Assembly (NCBI GenBank): GCA_021018815.1
Contig: JAITYX010000012.1
Span: 1,798,001-1,862,000, forward strand
Length of the DNA: 64,000 nt
From: Talinum fruticosum
Lineage: Eukaryota > Streptophyta > Magnoliopsida > Caryophyllales > Talinaceae
Direction: 5' to 3'
In this document: positions 33,882-46,229 of the stretch, piece after piece
Position numbering within the stretch: the stretch's first letter is position 1
Layout: the number at the start of each line of letters is the position of its first letter
Translations under genes and position numbers: made by a program
The notes under the pieces: model-generated
Database searches by the model: none
What the model was told of the DNA's origin: nothing
The model's input: the letters and a program-made list of their open reading frames with translations, nothing else

Positions 33882-34510
33882 AGTTTCCTTTTTGGTTTCA
33901 ATTTTGTTGTATTATACATGATCATAAACTAGAGTACATGATTTTTTTGAAGTTTACGTAATGCATAAGACAATAATTAATATCAATAAAATGTTGAGGC
34001 CATCCATTTAGTTTGATTTAACTAATGCAAGACATAATTAGAACCGAAGTTCCCATAATCCTTGTTGACTTTAGTAATGATGTCGGATTCACTAGGTAAG
34101 ACATAAAGTGTATGTACAACGTGGGTCGGTCCACGAAGACAGAGAAAAGGGATAAAGGATTTATTGGAGAAAAAGGTGATAAACAATAGGGAATTATTAC
34201 TAGTTTTGTGATTGCTTACCACCTTTTTCTCCTATAATCCTTTATCCCTTTTCCCTTTCTTCGTATACTCGACCCACGCTGCACATAAACTCTATGTCTT
34301 GTCTTGTGAACCCGATCTCATTGTTAAAGGCAACAAACATTATAGGAACTCTGGTTGTGGTTATCTCTTGGGATAGTTAAAGCGAATTAAACGGATTGCC
34401 TCAACATTTTATTCATATTAATTGTGTTGTGCATTATGTAAAACTTAAAAAAAAATCATGTCTATTTTATGATAATGTATAATACATCAAAATTGGAAAC
34501 AAAACGGAAA

Positions 34511-34512
<2 letters not shown>
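33882..34512. repeat. Inverted repeat, ~300 bp arms, ~25 bp loop
   Basis: The left arm (33882-34185) and right arm (34212-34512) are reverse complements, with shared blocks such as AAAGGGATAAAGGAT, GAGAAAAAGGTG and ATAAAATGTTGAGGC. A further direct copy of the left arm's outer half lies at about 34765-34905. The structure would fold into a strong hairpin if transcribed. It may be a foldback or MITE-like element; no target duplication was found. Confidence 0.8.

Positions 34513-34590
<78 letters not shown>
34513..34590. repeat. (AT)n microsatellite, ~39 units
   Basis: An uninterrupted run of alternating A and T borders the right arm of the inverted repeat. Confidence 0.95.
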
Positions 34591-34597
<7 letters not shown>

Positions 34598-34915
34598 AGA
34601 GAAATTTAACCATACTATAAAGAGTAAGAACTTATAACCTTTTTTTGGATATATGAATCTCCCCAAACACTTGTCAATTATAAAGATAAATTTGTTATCA
34701 AATTTGTGTATTTTGATGAGGTGATGTTGGGGTGGACTAATTTATTCAATCATCTAAATTTCTAGTTTCCTTTTTGGTTACGAGTTTGTTGTATTATACA
34801 TGATCGTAAACTAGAGGTTATGATTTTGTTGAAATTTACGTAATTCATAAGACAATATAATGAAATATGAATGAAATGTTGAGACCTCCTTTTAATTTGC
34901 TTTAACGATCGAAGA

Positions 34916-35580
34916 CCGTAACGCCCCCAAACCCCATAATCACGAGGTTAATCATAAGGACTGATTAACTAGTAATTAGCGCAGCAGAAATATACGTTAG
35001 AGGTGTTACCGCCGTTCCAAACAAGGAACAAGGCAGCATTCGGATAGATTACGTGCAATACTTGATAAGGTCCGAATTCGAAAGTAAAACGTCCGACGAA
35101 AACAACATAAGTAGAGAAAATAAAATACATGCTTGTCAGGGTAATGACTTAAAACACAACCAAAATAACTCAAGACACGACAGCTCACCATCACTATGAG
35201 CCCCTAAGACACTTCGGCCAGTAGACAACCTACTTCTTGCTCCCTTCGGAGTAGCTTTACCTAAAATAAAACAGATAAAACATTTCGAAATAATGAGCCA
35301 AAGCTCAATACGCTTATCCTTGTACTGTAAATAATTAGGTAGAAATATATGATTTGAGTGCATGCATTTCAATTCATTTATAGATCGGACATGAAGAAGA
35401 TAGTAAAACAATTATTCATTTATTATTTGAGTGGCTCCTTACGATCATCGGTTTCCCTAAATATGCGCATACCCGGATCGATCGGCAAAGTCCGGTTGGT
35501 AATGGCCAAATATATATATGATATGATATGATCATGATATAACATGACTAATATGGGGCGGGCCACATAATCACCCTCTA
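34916..35580. mobile_element. Probable LTR fragment
   Basis: It begins with CGTAACGCCCCCAAACCCC, close to the TGTAAC(A/G)CCCC start of many plant gypsy LTRs and of Z1/Z2, but the rest could not be aligned to Z1 or Z2 by eye. It ends at the point where copia env-like sequence starts. No gene was seen. Confidence 0.35.
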
Positions 35581-36409
35581 AAGAAGAATCATCCCTCGGA
35601 GTCTTCTAGCTCTTTTGACTCTAAGTCGGAGGAGAAGAAGAAGAAGAAGTTGGAGCGAGGCCAAGCTGAAGGGCAAGGAGTAATATAACCTGAGGTAATC
35701 TCCTCAAAGCACACCGAGTATGCCTTAGAAAAGGTTGGGGATGTTGGTCAATCCCAACCTCAACCTTCGTCACAGCCATCTCAAGTCGAAAAGAGGAAAT
35801 AGAGGAAGCGGGACCTCTAATTCGAAGGTATGCACTTCAAGCCCAAGAACTACCTCTCCTCTTGCCACCTCTTCCTCACCCAACAATTTCAACTCAAGGC
35901 TGCTATCACAGAAGAAGGGGTCCTCGTTCTTCCTCCTCCACTCACCCTACTCCACCCTCTCCTAATTTTTAAATTTTTCTGTTGTCCAACATTTACGTAT
36001 CTCTTTTTCCTCCCTCCTCGGTTTATTTTGATGAAATGCATAGGGGGATAGAAAGAAAAAATAGATAGATGATTGGTTTAGGAGTTCATTTTATGTATTT
36101 GTATTTATCTTCTAAGTAATGAAATTTTGCTATTTCGAGCATCGTTAACTTATGTTATTCATATCTCTTCTTTTTTTGCTCTAATTTTATGCTCCGATAC
36201 TTGATCATATCTACTTCATTTACTCCGATAAGTACTCGATATATATCTTATCTCGGATAATTTTGCATCAATTTTCTCTAATAACTAACTTTGACTTATT
36301 TTCACTACTAATATCTTATAATCATTCATTTCGAGCCATGAAAACTTAACTATCTCGAACTTCTAGTTCTTATTCTAAGTGTTGAATGCCTTTCATCAAA
36401 AAGGGGAGA
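35581..36409 (+). pseudogene. Env-like ORF tail and polypurine tracts of copia copy 2
   Basis: 35581-36040 aligns with the charged C-terminal third of the env-like ORF of copy 1 (about 18180-18650): a Ser/Asp/Glu stretch, an EEKKKKKLERGQ-like basic run, and a Gln/Pro/Ser-rich end. It is followed by the same two polypurine tracts (36042-36061, 36398-36409) with AT-rich DNA between. All frames are short. Upstream parts of that element are missing. Confidence 0.6.
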
Positions 36410-36410
36410 T

Positions 36411-37385
36411 TAAAGAATCATGTATGACCCTCTATCTCTCTATGGTTTTGAATTGAAGTCACTCTCACTCTTTAAGAAGCTCGTCTTTAAGTTCTCAATG
36501 CTATCCGACCTACTCGGAAAGCATTTCTTGAGTAAACACACATAACACCGGGTTTCGACCCACTTAGATGCAACTCGAGACAGTTATCATGAGTAAATAA
36601 CTTCATGAGCACATATTATTCTGTGCATTGAGTTTATCTCGTTAACTAGAAATGAATTACTACATTATTCCTATTTCTAAGTTAGTAAGAAATTATTTAC
36701 TTATCTTATTTTTCTAGTATCGCCTCGGATGTCAAGTAATTTAAGATATCCAGAATAGTCGTTATAATGGCTAGTGAAGACTTCAGTCCGAAACAAGCCT
36801 TAACGGTCAATCTCCTTGGGTGTCGATAAATAGAAGCCACTTTGCAAGACTTGAAGGTTGTAGGAATTATTGTTGAACCTATTATTGGATTTATTCTTAC
36901 TCAATCTTCCACTTACAACTCCAATTTTGTATATAATATTCTCCGAGTTGTAAAGAAAGTCTTATAATCAATTACGTACTTCTCTTGCTTTCTTAGTAAG
37001 TCCCTTAATTGAGCTATAAGAGTTAACTCAACACAGCTTGTCCCTTATTGCAAAGGTTACCTCAGCAAGGAAGTACTAGATCAAAATAAGGGAACTTCGA
37101 GTCTAGGAAAACATTGTAAGGACTTGTTTAAGGGAGCAATTATGGTTGAGTCAATCCTTTGTATTTTGTGGATTCAAAATAGTGGATTTGACTTGGTGCT
37201 TAGCACTGTTTGTGATTTTCTCGCCCGGGAGGGTTTCCATGTATATATGTGTTATTGCCTTTCGAGTCCATTCTAGACTCAAAATCTGTTTTTAGTTTGT
37301 ATTGATGCAAAAATTGTTTAATTTTCTTCATCACCCTATTCACCCCCTTCAAGGGTGACTTAGACTCTCCAAGAGCAAACCTTCA
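36411..37385 (+). mobile_element. Sirevirus-like LTR shared by two internal regions
   Basis: The LTR starts TAAAGAATC (TG changed to TA) behind a polypurine tract and ends CAAACCTTCA, 975 bp. Upstream of it lies the env-like tail that belongs before a 3' LTR; downstream lie a primer-binding site and gag that belong after a 5' LTR. A TATA-like GATAAATAGAAGCC is at about 36825. Confidence 0.8.
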
Positions 37386-37387
37386 AT

Positions 37388-37399
37388 TGGTATTAGAGC
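37388..37399 (+). other. Primer-binding site (initiator tRNA-Met)
   Basis: TGGTATTAGAGC lies two bases behind the LTR end and differs by one base from the TGGTATCAGAGC complement of plant initiator tRNA-Met, the usual copia primer. Confidence 0.8.
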
Positions 37400-37445
37400 A
37401 TGCCTTTTCCAAAAGGATTTAACCATCCAAAGGTGTAAAGATCAT

Positions 37446-38545
37446 ATGGCTCGGACCAATGGAGAGTTCGATGAAGGAAGATCATCCACTGGACCACCAA
37501 AGTTTAAAGGGTCAAACTTTGCACATTGGAAGAAGATGGTGGAGTGTTTCCTGATGGACAACGATGAAGATGTTTGGAACATCATTCAAGTAGGCAACTA
37601 CATTCCAATGAAGACGGAGAATGGAACCGGTATGTTTAAAGCCAAATCCGAGTTCACCATCGAAGAAATTGATAAGTTCGAAAGAACTTCAAAGCTATGG
37701 ACATACTGATGTGTGCCATTAGCACGGAAGAATACAACAGAGTCTCAGCTTGTGATATAACCAAAGAGGTGTGGGACACTCTTGTCAACACCTATGAAGG
37801 AACAAGCTAAGTGAACCGAGCGAAGATAAGTCAATATCTTCATAAGTATGAGGTGTTCAAGATGGAAGCATAAGAAAACATCACTCGGATGTATGTTCGG
37901 TTCACAACGATTACTAATAATCTCAAATCTCTGGGTAGAAAGATCTCTCACGAAGAAATGTCTAGAAAGATTTTGAGAAGTCTGCCGAAGAAGAGATGGG
38001 GTCCTAAGGTGACAACCATTAAAAAGCTCAGAACCTCTCTCAACTCGGAACAAACGAGCTTATTGGGAAATTACTTACCCATCAGATTCATGTGGAAGAA
38101 GAAGATGCTGAGTTCAGCACCAAAAGGAACATAGCGCTGTAGGCATCGGACAGCAGACGTGAAAGTCCGAGCTCCTCAAAATCGGAAGAGGATCCTATGG
38201 TAGCCATAGATCGCGGCTTCAAGAGAATGATGAAATACAAGGATTGGGAAAAGAGGCCAAAGGATGAGTTCTAGAAAAAGGATAAGAAGGACAGAAAAGG
38301 TAAATATTCATCTCCTTCAAAGTTGTCTTTATCTAACTCTGGTTGCTTTGAATGCGACAGCAAGGAGCACATAGTCAAAGATTGTCCCAAAAGAAAGAAG
38401 GAGAGACGAAGAAGACTATGATGGCTACCTGGAGTGATGACGACCCGAAGATGATTTTGACGACTCAAAGTGTCTTATGGCACTTACAGATTCGAAGATG
38501 AATCTGAGTCGGACAATGACAGACTCGGATATTTAGGAGGTAATT
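37446..38545 (+). pseudogene. Copia Gag, copy 2, broken
   Basis: The ATG at 37446 gives the true N-terminus missing from copy 1 (ARTNGEFDEGRSSTGPPKF, then HWKKMVECFLMDNDEDVWN). A frameshift near 37690 leads into the UBN2 core (TKEVWDTLVNTYEGTS at about 37760-37810, with a stop after it; RFTTITNNLKSLGRKI at 37895) and then a zinc knuckle CX2CX4HX4C at about 38345-38390, with its second Cys-containing patch reading CFECDSKEH. Multiple stops. Confidence 0.8.
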
Positions 38546-39421
38546 AAATATTTTCTCAAATTCTCCAAAGTTGACTTAGCTAGATATATTTATACTTTGG
38601 AAGAAAAGTCCAATTCTGACTCTTCACTATTCAAAGAAAAACTTAAGTCTCTTACTACCGAGAGCAATGTTTTGTAAAATGAGTTAGAAAACCCGAAACA
38701 AAATCGAAAGTACTTAAGACCAGTACTCAAGAAAATGAGACCGAGTCCGAGTCACTCAAAACAGAGAATGAGTAATCGAAAAGGAAGCTCAATGAGTCTC
38801 AAGAGCTTGTTTTGAAACTCGCTCAAGGTAAGAAAAACCTTGATCTTTTACTCGGTTCTCGGTGTGTCTCATTCGAAAAGAAGGACTTGGCTATAATGAA
38901 GAAGAGGAATCTAATTTCTATTCAAATCTTTTTCAAAATTGATTCCAGAACTGTAAAGTTTAGGAAGGCCCAACATGGTCCCATTTATAAGAATGAAAAG
39001 AGGACTGAGCCTGGACCAGTTTACAAGAAAAAGCCTTCTCCACCTATTTACAAAAGAAAAGATTTTCAAAAGAAGGAGACACACACTCGGTTTTTTATAA
39101 GGAAGACTATCAAGAAACTTGCATCTCATGGATTGGTTAGGGGATTACCTAACTGTGCATTTAAGAAAGATAAAATCTGTGAGGCATGCACAAAAGGCAA
39201 GCAAGTCAGGTCCTCTTTCAAACCACTCAAAACCGTATCTACATCCAAAGCGCTTGAATCAGTTCATATGGATTTGTGTGGTGAAATTCTTGTGAAAAGC
39301 CCCGGAGGTAAATCTTATGTACTTATCGTTGTTGATTATTTCTCACGATTTACTTGGGTATGTTTTCTCAAAAACAAGAATGAAGCCTTCAAAGAGTTCA
39401 CTAAGCTCTACGAAAAACAGC
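38546..39421 (+). pseudogene. Copia gag spacer fused to integrase N-part, copy 2
   Basis: The basic spacer (38560-39090) passes, within the open frame 38812-39432, directly into the integrase zinc-binding and core start (KKLASHGLVRGLPNCAF, CEACTKGKQVRSSF, HMDLCGEI with the first catalytic Asp, VVDYFSRFTWV). The protease and the start of the zinc-binding domain are deleted at about 39100. The integrase is cut at 39421 by LTR sequence. Confidence 0.75.
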
Positions 39422-39825
39422 TCCTTGTTTAGTAAGTCCCTTGACTCACTGTAAGGGTTAACTCAGCTTAGTCATCCCTTATTGTAAAGGTTACCTCAGT
39501 CAAGAAGTAATAGATCGGATAAGGGAACTTTTGAGTCTAGAAAAACATTGTAAGGAATTGTTTAAAAGAGCAATTCTGGTTAAGTCAGTCTTTTATATTT
39601 TGTGGATTCAAAATAGTGGATTTGACTTGGTGCTTGGATTAACACTATCCGTGGTTTTCTACCCATGGAGGATTTCCACGTATATTTGTGTTATTGCCTT
39701 TTTGAGTCCATTCTAGACTCAAAATCTACTTTTAGTTTGTATTGCTGCAAAAATTGTTTAATTTTCTTCATCACCCTATTCACCCCCGTCTAGGGTGACT
39801 TAGACTCTCTAAGAGCAAACATTCA
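39422..39825 (+). mobile_element. 3' part of Sirevirus-like LTR
   Basis: The sequence equals the last ~400 bp of the LTR (from the TTAGTAAGTCCC patch, compare 36985) and ends CAAACATTCA at 39825. A deletion joined the middle of integrase to the middle of the 3' LTR. Confidence 0.8.
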
Positions 39826-39830
39826 TAGTA

Positions 39831-40019
39831 AAAAAAAAATAGTCGGGAGGCGGATCTAGAAGAAATAAATTAAAAGGGAGTCACCAGTTAGTTTTCAAGA
39901 AAGAAAAACTAACAAAAACAAAATAAATGCTCTCTCAATCTTAGTATGGGAAAATTAAGACTAAAAGACGCTAAAAATGACTCCATGGTCTTTGAACCGA
40001 GAATCGGATTCGGGGCAAG
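39831..40019 (-). mobile_element. Tat-type LTR, 3' end piece (left of solo LTR Z2)
   Basis: This matches 49085-49265, the end of the right-hand LTR, in the same orientation. The rest of this LTR continues at 43155. It is the terminal (3') LTR of the minus-strand element. Confidence 0.8.
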
Positions 40020-43000
40020 TGTAACACCCCAAAATACCCCCGGGTGTATTACATCGCCGGACTTCCTTAAAGGAACTCCCAAGGCTCTTTTCGGTGTTGG
40101 TTTGGCTGTCTAAACTCAACTTAAAGGTAATACCGGTGGTTTTCCCAAAAGAATCCGAGATTCTCTCGAAAATTTCGGCAGAGTTCTGTTTGTAACATGG
40201 ACTAACCCATATGCTTAAAGCCTTAAAACCCTGCATAAAAAGCATAATATAACTCAATGAGCCACCCGTTCGGAGTATACAACTCCACGGCCACACGCCG
40301 GAGTCCAACCAATCATACTATAAAGCTGGAAACAATTTAAATGGTTTAGAGTACATCGGGTATAACTACATGAACTAAATTACAATACAACATTTAAACA
40401 CATAAGAATGCAAGCAAGCCACTTGAGTCACTTGAGTCACTGCACTAGTCAACCATCTCGTAGTCGGCTAGAGTCCGGAGTATGTTAAGCGTCGATTAAG
40501 CCTCCGAAAGTGTACCGCAACACCTGGGGAGGGAAAGGGGGAATTTGTGGGGGTGAGCAATAAACCACGGGCTCACCAGAGTCTTATACCCTTAAAATGA
40601 AAATTCTTTACACATAATACTCATAATAATGAAATTCGCGAAAGCATAATAGTTTAATAGAAATCTATATACTTTTCACTGAAATCTCTTGCAATGAAAA
40701 AGATCATGACTCTTCAACCACTTAAAAACACAGTTTCGCATTCATAAACATACTTTTGGGGTTGAATCAACTTTTCCGGGCCTTCGAGGATTCGAACTAG
40801 AACTTCTTTAATTCGGGCGCGACCCCGGCAAAAAGGCTCCGGGACCTATCTTCGGAAGTCTCGGAGCGGGCATCCCGCCTCTGCAGGACCCCTATTAGAA
40901 CCCTTCCCTCGAAGTTTCTAGCTGAGCGTCCCTAGTTCAAACCCTTCGGTATGCTAAACAATCCGTAGCCTGTCGATTCAAAACTCTTTGCACATACTCA
41001 TTCATCACATTCACTTCACAACTTTCTCAATCGATTTGGTATCAAGGAAGGCATGACACCATCTCGTCACCCTTATAAATTAACTTTCTCAAATCAGCTT
41101 TGCTTCTTTAGAATAGAATCACATTTGAAAGACATTTCACAGAAATTGCATTCAAGGATCATTTCACGTAAACTACAAAACTCCTTTCAAAACTACTTTT
41201 GAGCATCACGTAAAGCAATCACATAGCACGAATAATAACCATTCAATGCAAGCAATCATTCTCAACTCTTTTCCAACTATGCCTTTCTTAATTCATCAAT
41301 TTAGTACGATTGGTTTCATTCTCCGAGCCACAATAACCACAAGTAGATATTACTTAATTCACGTTCTCGCTTTTCACAATTCATTGTCTTTGCTTCAATT
41401 CCTCATTTCTTAACTTCACTTTATAAACCAACCTCTTTTGCCCTCATTCAACCGTATATTCTTATACTTACTTTACCGAGTTTCTCTCTCTCCATACATC
41501 TTTTAATTCGATTCATTCTCAAAGGTCTTAGACATGACTTGGCTGAGTTCAACCTTACCGTCCCCAGACTTGCTATTTCCCACCTTAATTTCCCATTTAA
41601 TATCTCTCACCTTCTTAATCGATTCTTGTTGGCCCATCCTTAGTTATATACCTCTTAATTACTTTTCATTATTCGAGTTCCCAATAGCTTTACTTAATTT
41701 CACGCTCGGTTCAACCTCGAGGATTTAATTACCTTTTGAACTCAATTAATCCGACAATCACCCGTTTTTCACTCCCGTGCCTCAATTGTGCAACATTTGC
41801 TATGAACTCACACTCCTCTTTTATGCTTAATTCGCTATTTCCCGATATTAACAATCGTCACTTAATGTCGTAAATTCAATAAATCTCTAAGAGTCAATCC
41901 GAAATATCAATTTCATAACTTATGCCCGAACCACATGTGCTTATCCCCGTCCCCAACCGACCGGATTCCCGATACTACTCCTTATACCCAAGCAACCCAA
42001 CTTCGTTTGAATTCCCGGTTTCCAATTCAGGCCTAGACAACTACCAATTCCCTTCACAACTCCTAATTCAACTTTCAAGCAACTACTACACTCATTCAAT
42101 AGCATACCTGTTCAATACTCACAATCACATTCAACAATCACGATAAACTCATTTGGATTTCGAAATTACTAATAGTTTAGAGTATAAGACTACCCATCTC
42201 GATTCGAGGATTGACGGTTTGTTGCGGTTCGGGTTTCCTGGGTTGGTTCCTCCCTTCCTTTCTCTTCCCGAGTCCCGGTTCCGCCGCCTTCCCTGTGTCC
42301 GCCGCGTCACCGGTTGTGGTCCCGCGTCCCCGGTTGCCTCTAGTTCCCGTTCCTCACTTCCTCTGTTTTTGGTTCGTTGTTCTTGGCCTCGGCTACCTCT
42401 CGACCAGGGCCCTCGCGCTCGCCGCCGGTCTTCCTCCCTTCTCGCGCCGCCTTTCCTAGTGTCCGGCCTCTCGGTCCTCGCGTCTGTCCCTACCTCGAGT
42501 CCTGCTTCGCCTTCTCTCTCGCCCTGGTCTCTCGCTCTCTCTTCCTCTTTGCTCGCGCCTACTCGCGTAGCCAACCGCCGCCTCCAGTCCTACGGTGGTC
42601 GCCGGTCCTCCCCTCGGTCTCCTCCGCCCGCGCGCTCACCTTCTCCCTCTCTCCCTCTCTCCCTCTCTCTTTTCCCGTTCGGTGCTCCTTTCCCCTCCCC
42701 TGTTCCGCTTCTGCGGTTCTACTTCTTCTTTCTTTGTTTTTCCCGTGTCCCCCTCCCCTTCGATCCTCCTTTCTTTTATTTCCTTATATTATCTCTCCAC
42801 CGCTTAACAAAACTTGCCTCTTGCTTCTATTGGACCTTCATTGCACTCCTTTGTCTCTTCCACATAAAACAAGCCTATGCCTTTCCCTTCTTTCATCCTC
42901 TTATGTCTTGTTTCCTAATTGATTTTGATGCACTAATTACGACACCGCTTAGCCGCACCGAGGTTCACCTCAAATAAGAAGGGAGGCAATTTCCTTGATT

Positions 43001-43149
43001 TAATTTATTCAACACCAGCCTCGAAAGGGATACTCATGTAATATGTCCGATCGTAAATAAAATCGAGTCACTCAACCCCCAACTGCAGGGATAATAATCA
43101 ATAATTCAATGCTTTACAGCTACTTTTCATTAAAATTCCGGATATTACA
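40020..43149. mobile_element. Solo LTR Z2 (3130 bp) with GCAAG target duplication
   Basis: The unit starts TGTAACACCCC, ends GGATATTACA, and is flanked by GCAAG at 40015-40019 and 43150-43154. It is the sister of Z1 and sits inside a Tat-type LTR, whose intact counterpart at 49265 shows the uninterrupted sequence. Its block at about 42220-42790 is strongly pyrimidine-rich on the plus strand and contains a 274-codon open frame that I judge to be compositional. Confidence 0.9.
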
Positions 43150-43154
43150 GCAAG

Positions 43155-44532
43155 GGTACGAAACGTAGGGATAAACCCTTCCGTTCCGACCGTCCAAAGA
43201 CGACCATTACCAGTTCGAGTAGTGAATTAAAATAATGCGAAAAACACAAGTATGCAACAACATGCTAAGTGAAAATTAACGCAACTAGAACAATAATAAA
43301 GGAAAGCGATAAAAGTGAAAGTAAAGAAATGCGGTAAAGAAAGTGAAAAAGAAAAACGAAATGAAAAGCGGAAACCGAAAAGATTACATTGGGCGGGAGG
43401 AATTAAAAGCGATACATCATTTGCTCCAAAACACGGAAAGTGATAAAATAAGCAGAAAAGTAATATAAACTATTCCGAGGATTGAGTATGTGCCCTCGAG
43501 GTTGTCCCACTTGATCATCCGGATCTCGGATCTTAATCTCTTGATGTTACGGTGATGAATTGAAAGGGATTTGTAAGTATTTTGTGGAGATAAGTAGGTA
43601 GATGTGTGACTGATTGAGTTATGGGTTTGGATGTGATGAGATTGGAGAATAGAATGGGAAGAGGCTGAAAAGGGGCCAAGAGATTAGAATATAGAATGGA
43701 GTATTCGAGTAGCTCTTAGGCGAATTTCGATGAGAGTAACATTGAGGGATGAGCCATTGTGTGAATGAGATCCAAGGCCCTCTATTTATAGGGAGAGATT
43801 AGGTCAAGGAAAGACCTATGTTTATGCTCGACAAGCCGTCTAGAATAGGGTACCACACCGGGCATGATATTGTGAAGATTGAACCGGATAGAACCGGGAT
43901 AAAGAAGGGATAACGAGTCGATTCACTGCGCCAGCTGCAAAGGGATTTCTATGGTTGTGTGCCCTAGCGTGCTTCCAAGGGAGTCTCCGGGGCAAAACAC
44001 AACATTCCACTTAAAATTTAGGGGTGGCGATCGCCGACTATAGGAACATCCCAAAAATGGAAAGTTTTCATTTTCGGCAGGTTTCCATTTTTAACATGTT
44101 TCATTTTTGGTGCGGGATGTGTGCTCCTAGTCTCGGGTGTTTTGTCTTGGAGCCAAAATGCAACACTTTGATGCTTGTGATCATGAAATGCAGCATGTAA
44201 CGTCGTCTTAAGGTCTTCCGCTCCTTGTCTAGTTAGGCTGAAGTGAAACGCAGATGTTCTAAGCCCGGAATTACCCGGTTCACAGCACTGGACGCTGTTG
44301 TCTCTGAAGGCTTGGCCCGGTTCTTGGATCCTCTCGAATAAAAAGGGGATTTTTAATCGACCTAAGGCAAAAGGCTATTTATGTGGTGCTGGGGTTCTTT
44401 GTGGTTTACTCGTCTACCGTCGCACCATCAAACACAGTCCGAGATCCAAATCCTCAAACAGGACTCGAGATTTCATCATGGGACCAACAAACTAAAAACA
44501 GAGAAAAGAACAACACTTTATTGGCATCTATT
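43155..44532 (-). mobile_element. Tat-type LTR, main part (right of solo LTR Z2)
   Basis: This matches 49266-50654 closely in the same orientation. A TATAAATAG box on the minus strand (43782-43790) marks the LTR promoter. Its outer end at about 44532 corresponds to the TGTAGACACC start of the other LTR but has mutated. Confidence 0.85.
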
Positions 44533-46229
44533 GTTAGCCCCCACTTCGATCGAGTATGAAAGATAAAGGTTAAAGTAGACACTAAAAAGGTACTTTCCTG
44601 GTGTTGTGTAAGATGCTAATTAGAATTTACATGTTTGCAATCGAGTATCTTTTATCTTCAACTTTAATAAGAGAGGCTTGGAGTTGACCGGCGGAGTCCG
44701 AAGTCCGAGTTGTTAATTCCTGAACTTGGATGCTTATAGACCTGAAGTTTGGATTGGTGTGCCTAAACTTGACCATGTAGTCCGAAGCTTGGCGAGGGAG
44801 CTTGAACTTGACTCGGCTAGTAAAGTCTTAAGTCTAGCTGGGGTGCCTGAACTTGACGCTTCTTGGATCCGAAGTTCGGCTGGGTGTGCCTAAACTTGAC
44901 CTTTATTGGTCCGAAGCTTGGTTGAAATTGTCCGCACTAATAGTTTTGTTACCTAATAATCGAATATAAATGGTTTCAAGTGTTACTTCAAGATAATTTT
45001 TAATCGGATCATGTTCAAATGTGGTTCCTTGATTTGGCCATGGAGTGGTCCTGAAGTCTTGGTGTGGTGCCTAAACCTTGACCGCTGCTGGGCTCGAATT
45101 TCGTAGAGGGACGTCCGAACCTTGACCACAGCTGGCGCCGAACCTCAATGGAGATGATGTCCGAACTTTGACCATCGGTGGTCCTAAAGCTCGACTAGGG
45201 TGTGTCCGAACCTTTACCACCTGTTGGGCCTTAGACTCGACTGAATTGTGTCCGCACCTTAACCGTTGTTGGGCCTAAAGCTCGACTTCTATCCATTTTC
45301 GTCGAAATAGGGACGGATATTTATCTTTATGTAGAAATTCTTGCCTAGACTTGATCCTTGGATGACCTAAAGTCCAGTTGCTTGAAAATATGATGTTCCA
45401 TGAGGTGATGTGTCGCATTCGAAATTTGAGCTGTTAGTTTGTGTGCTAATAGCTCCTTTGTAAGGTAGACGATTTGTGTCTTCCCCGAGGATTCTTGGAG
45501 TTGTTGTGGTTGTCTAACCCTTTCGATCTTGAGCCCCCATGTTCTTCCCGGATGCTTGTGTCTAGCTCTTCTTGAATGTTGGAGACTCACTTTGATTAAT
45601 TGATGGCATGGAAGATTCTCTTTGAAGATGACGGTGTTGGTGACCTCCCGATGCTAACTTAATGCTTGATGCTCGCTTGTTTGAATAATTCTTTTTTATT
45701 AATTTTTGTGTTCTTAGGAGTTTGATTCATGCAAAGGAGATGATGAATGCAAGACTCTATTATAAAAACAACTCGTATTCCTTTTATTAAGATGATACAA
45801 AAAGTTCAAAAAGACAAAGATAAAATTGCACATGGGCTCCGCTCCCTAAAGTAGAGCCTAAAGAATGTGTATGTGCTTGAACGATGTTGTACTACTACCG
45901 GCGGTGGACCGTGATCCTTGTTGTTGAATCATACCGGCATGCTTCTCAATTGATTTCTACTCCTCCGGATAAGGCAAAGTGGCTTTGATTTTTAAGAATT
46001 GGAAATTGGGAAAAAGATTAGGATTGGGGTCGAACCGCATGGGCTTCCTACGTATCTACTATAGCGAAAATTAGGCCTTCGTAGTTCAAAAAGGAAATGA
46101 TTTTGGTTGAATTTTTTATTTTATTGGAAGACAGGAAAAGGAAATAGACATTGCATTGGATATGAAAAAGGAGAATAGACAAAGAACAAACGTGAAAGGG
46201 AAATGTGCTCTTTTATTGGCTCCTTGATG
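44533..46229 (-). mobile_element. 3' untranslated region of gag-only Tat-type element
   Basis: No pol domain is present between gag (46230-47035) and the terminal LTR. The stretch contains a minisatellite (44690-45300) and a patch at 45700-45860 similar to 53810-53960 in the neighbouring element. The copy is thus a deletion derivative that keeps LTRs, leader, part of gag and 3' UTR. Confidence 0.6.
44690..45300. repeat. Degenerate minisatellite, ~50-60 bp unit
   Basis: About ten units carry variants of GTCCGAAGCTTGGC...GGTGTGCCTAAACTTGACC. A short remnant of the same unit occurs just outside the other LTR at 50660-50710 (GAAGCTTGACCTTTCTTGAT). Confidence 0.75.

Noticed and set aside
42153..42977. 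274-codon open frame on the plus strand inside solo LTR Z2
   Set aside because: It is built of Ser/Pro/Leu/Phe/Arg from a C/T-rich tract, has other long frames overlapping it on both strands, and its counterpart in Z1 (30234-30730) shares no protein similarity. Composition explains it.
44298..44566. Short plus-strand frames in the Tat-type LTR
   Set aside because: They are antisense to the LTR, differ between the two LTR copies and show no protein pattern.
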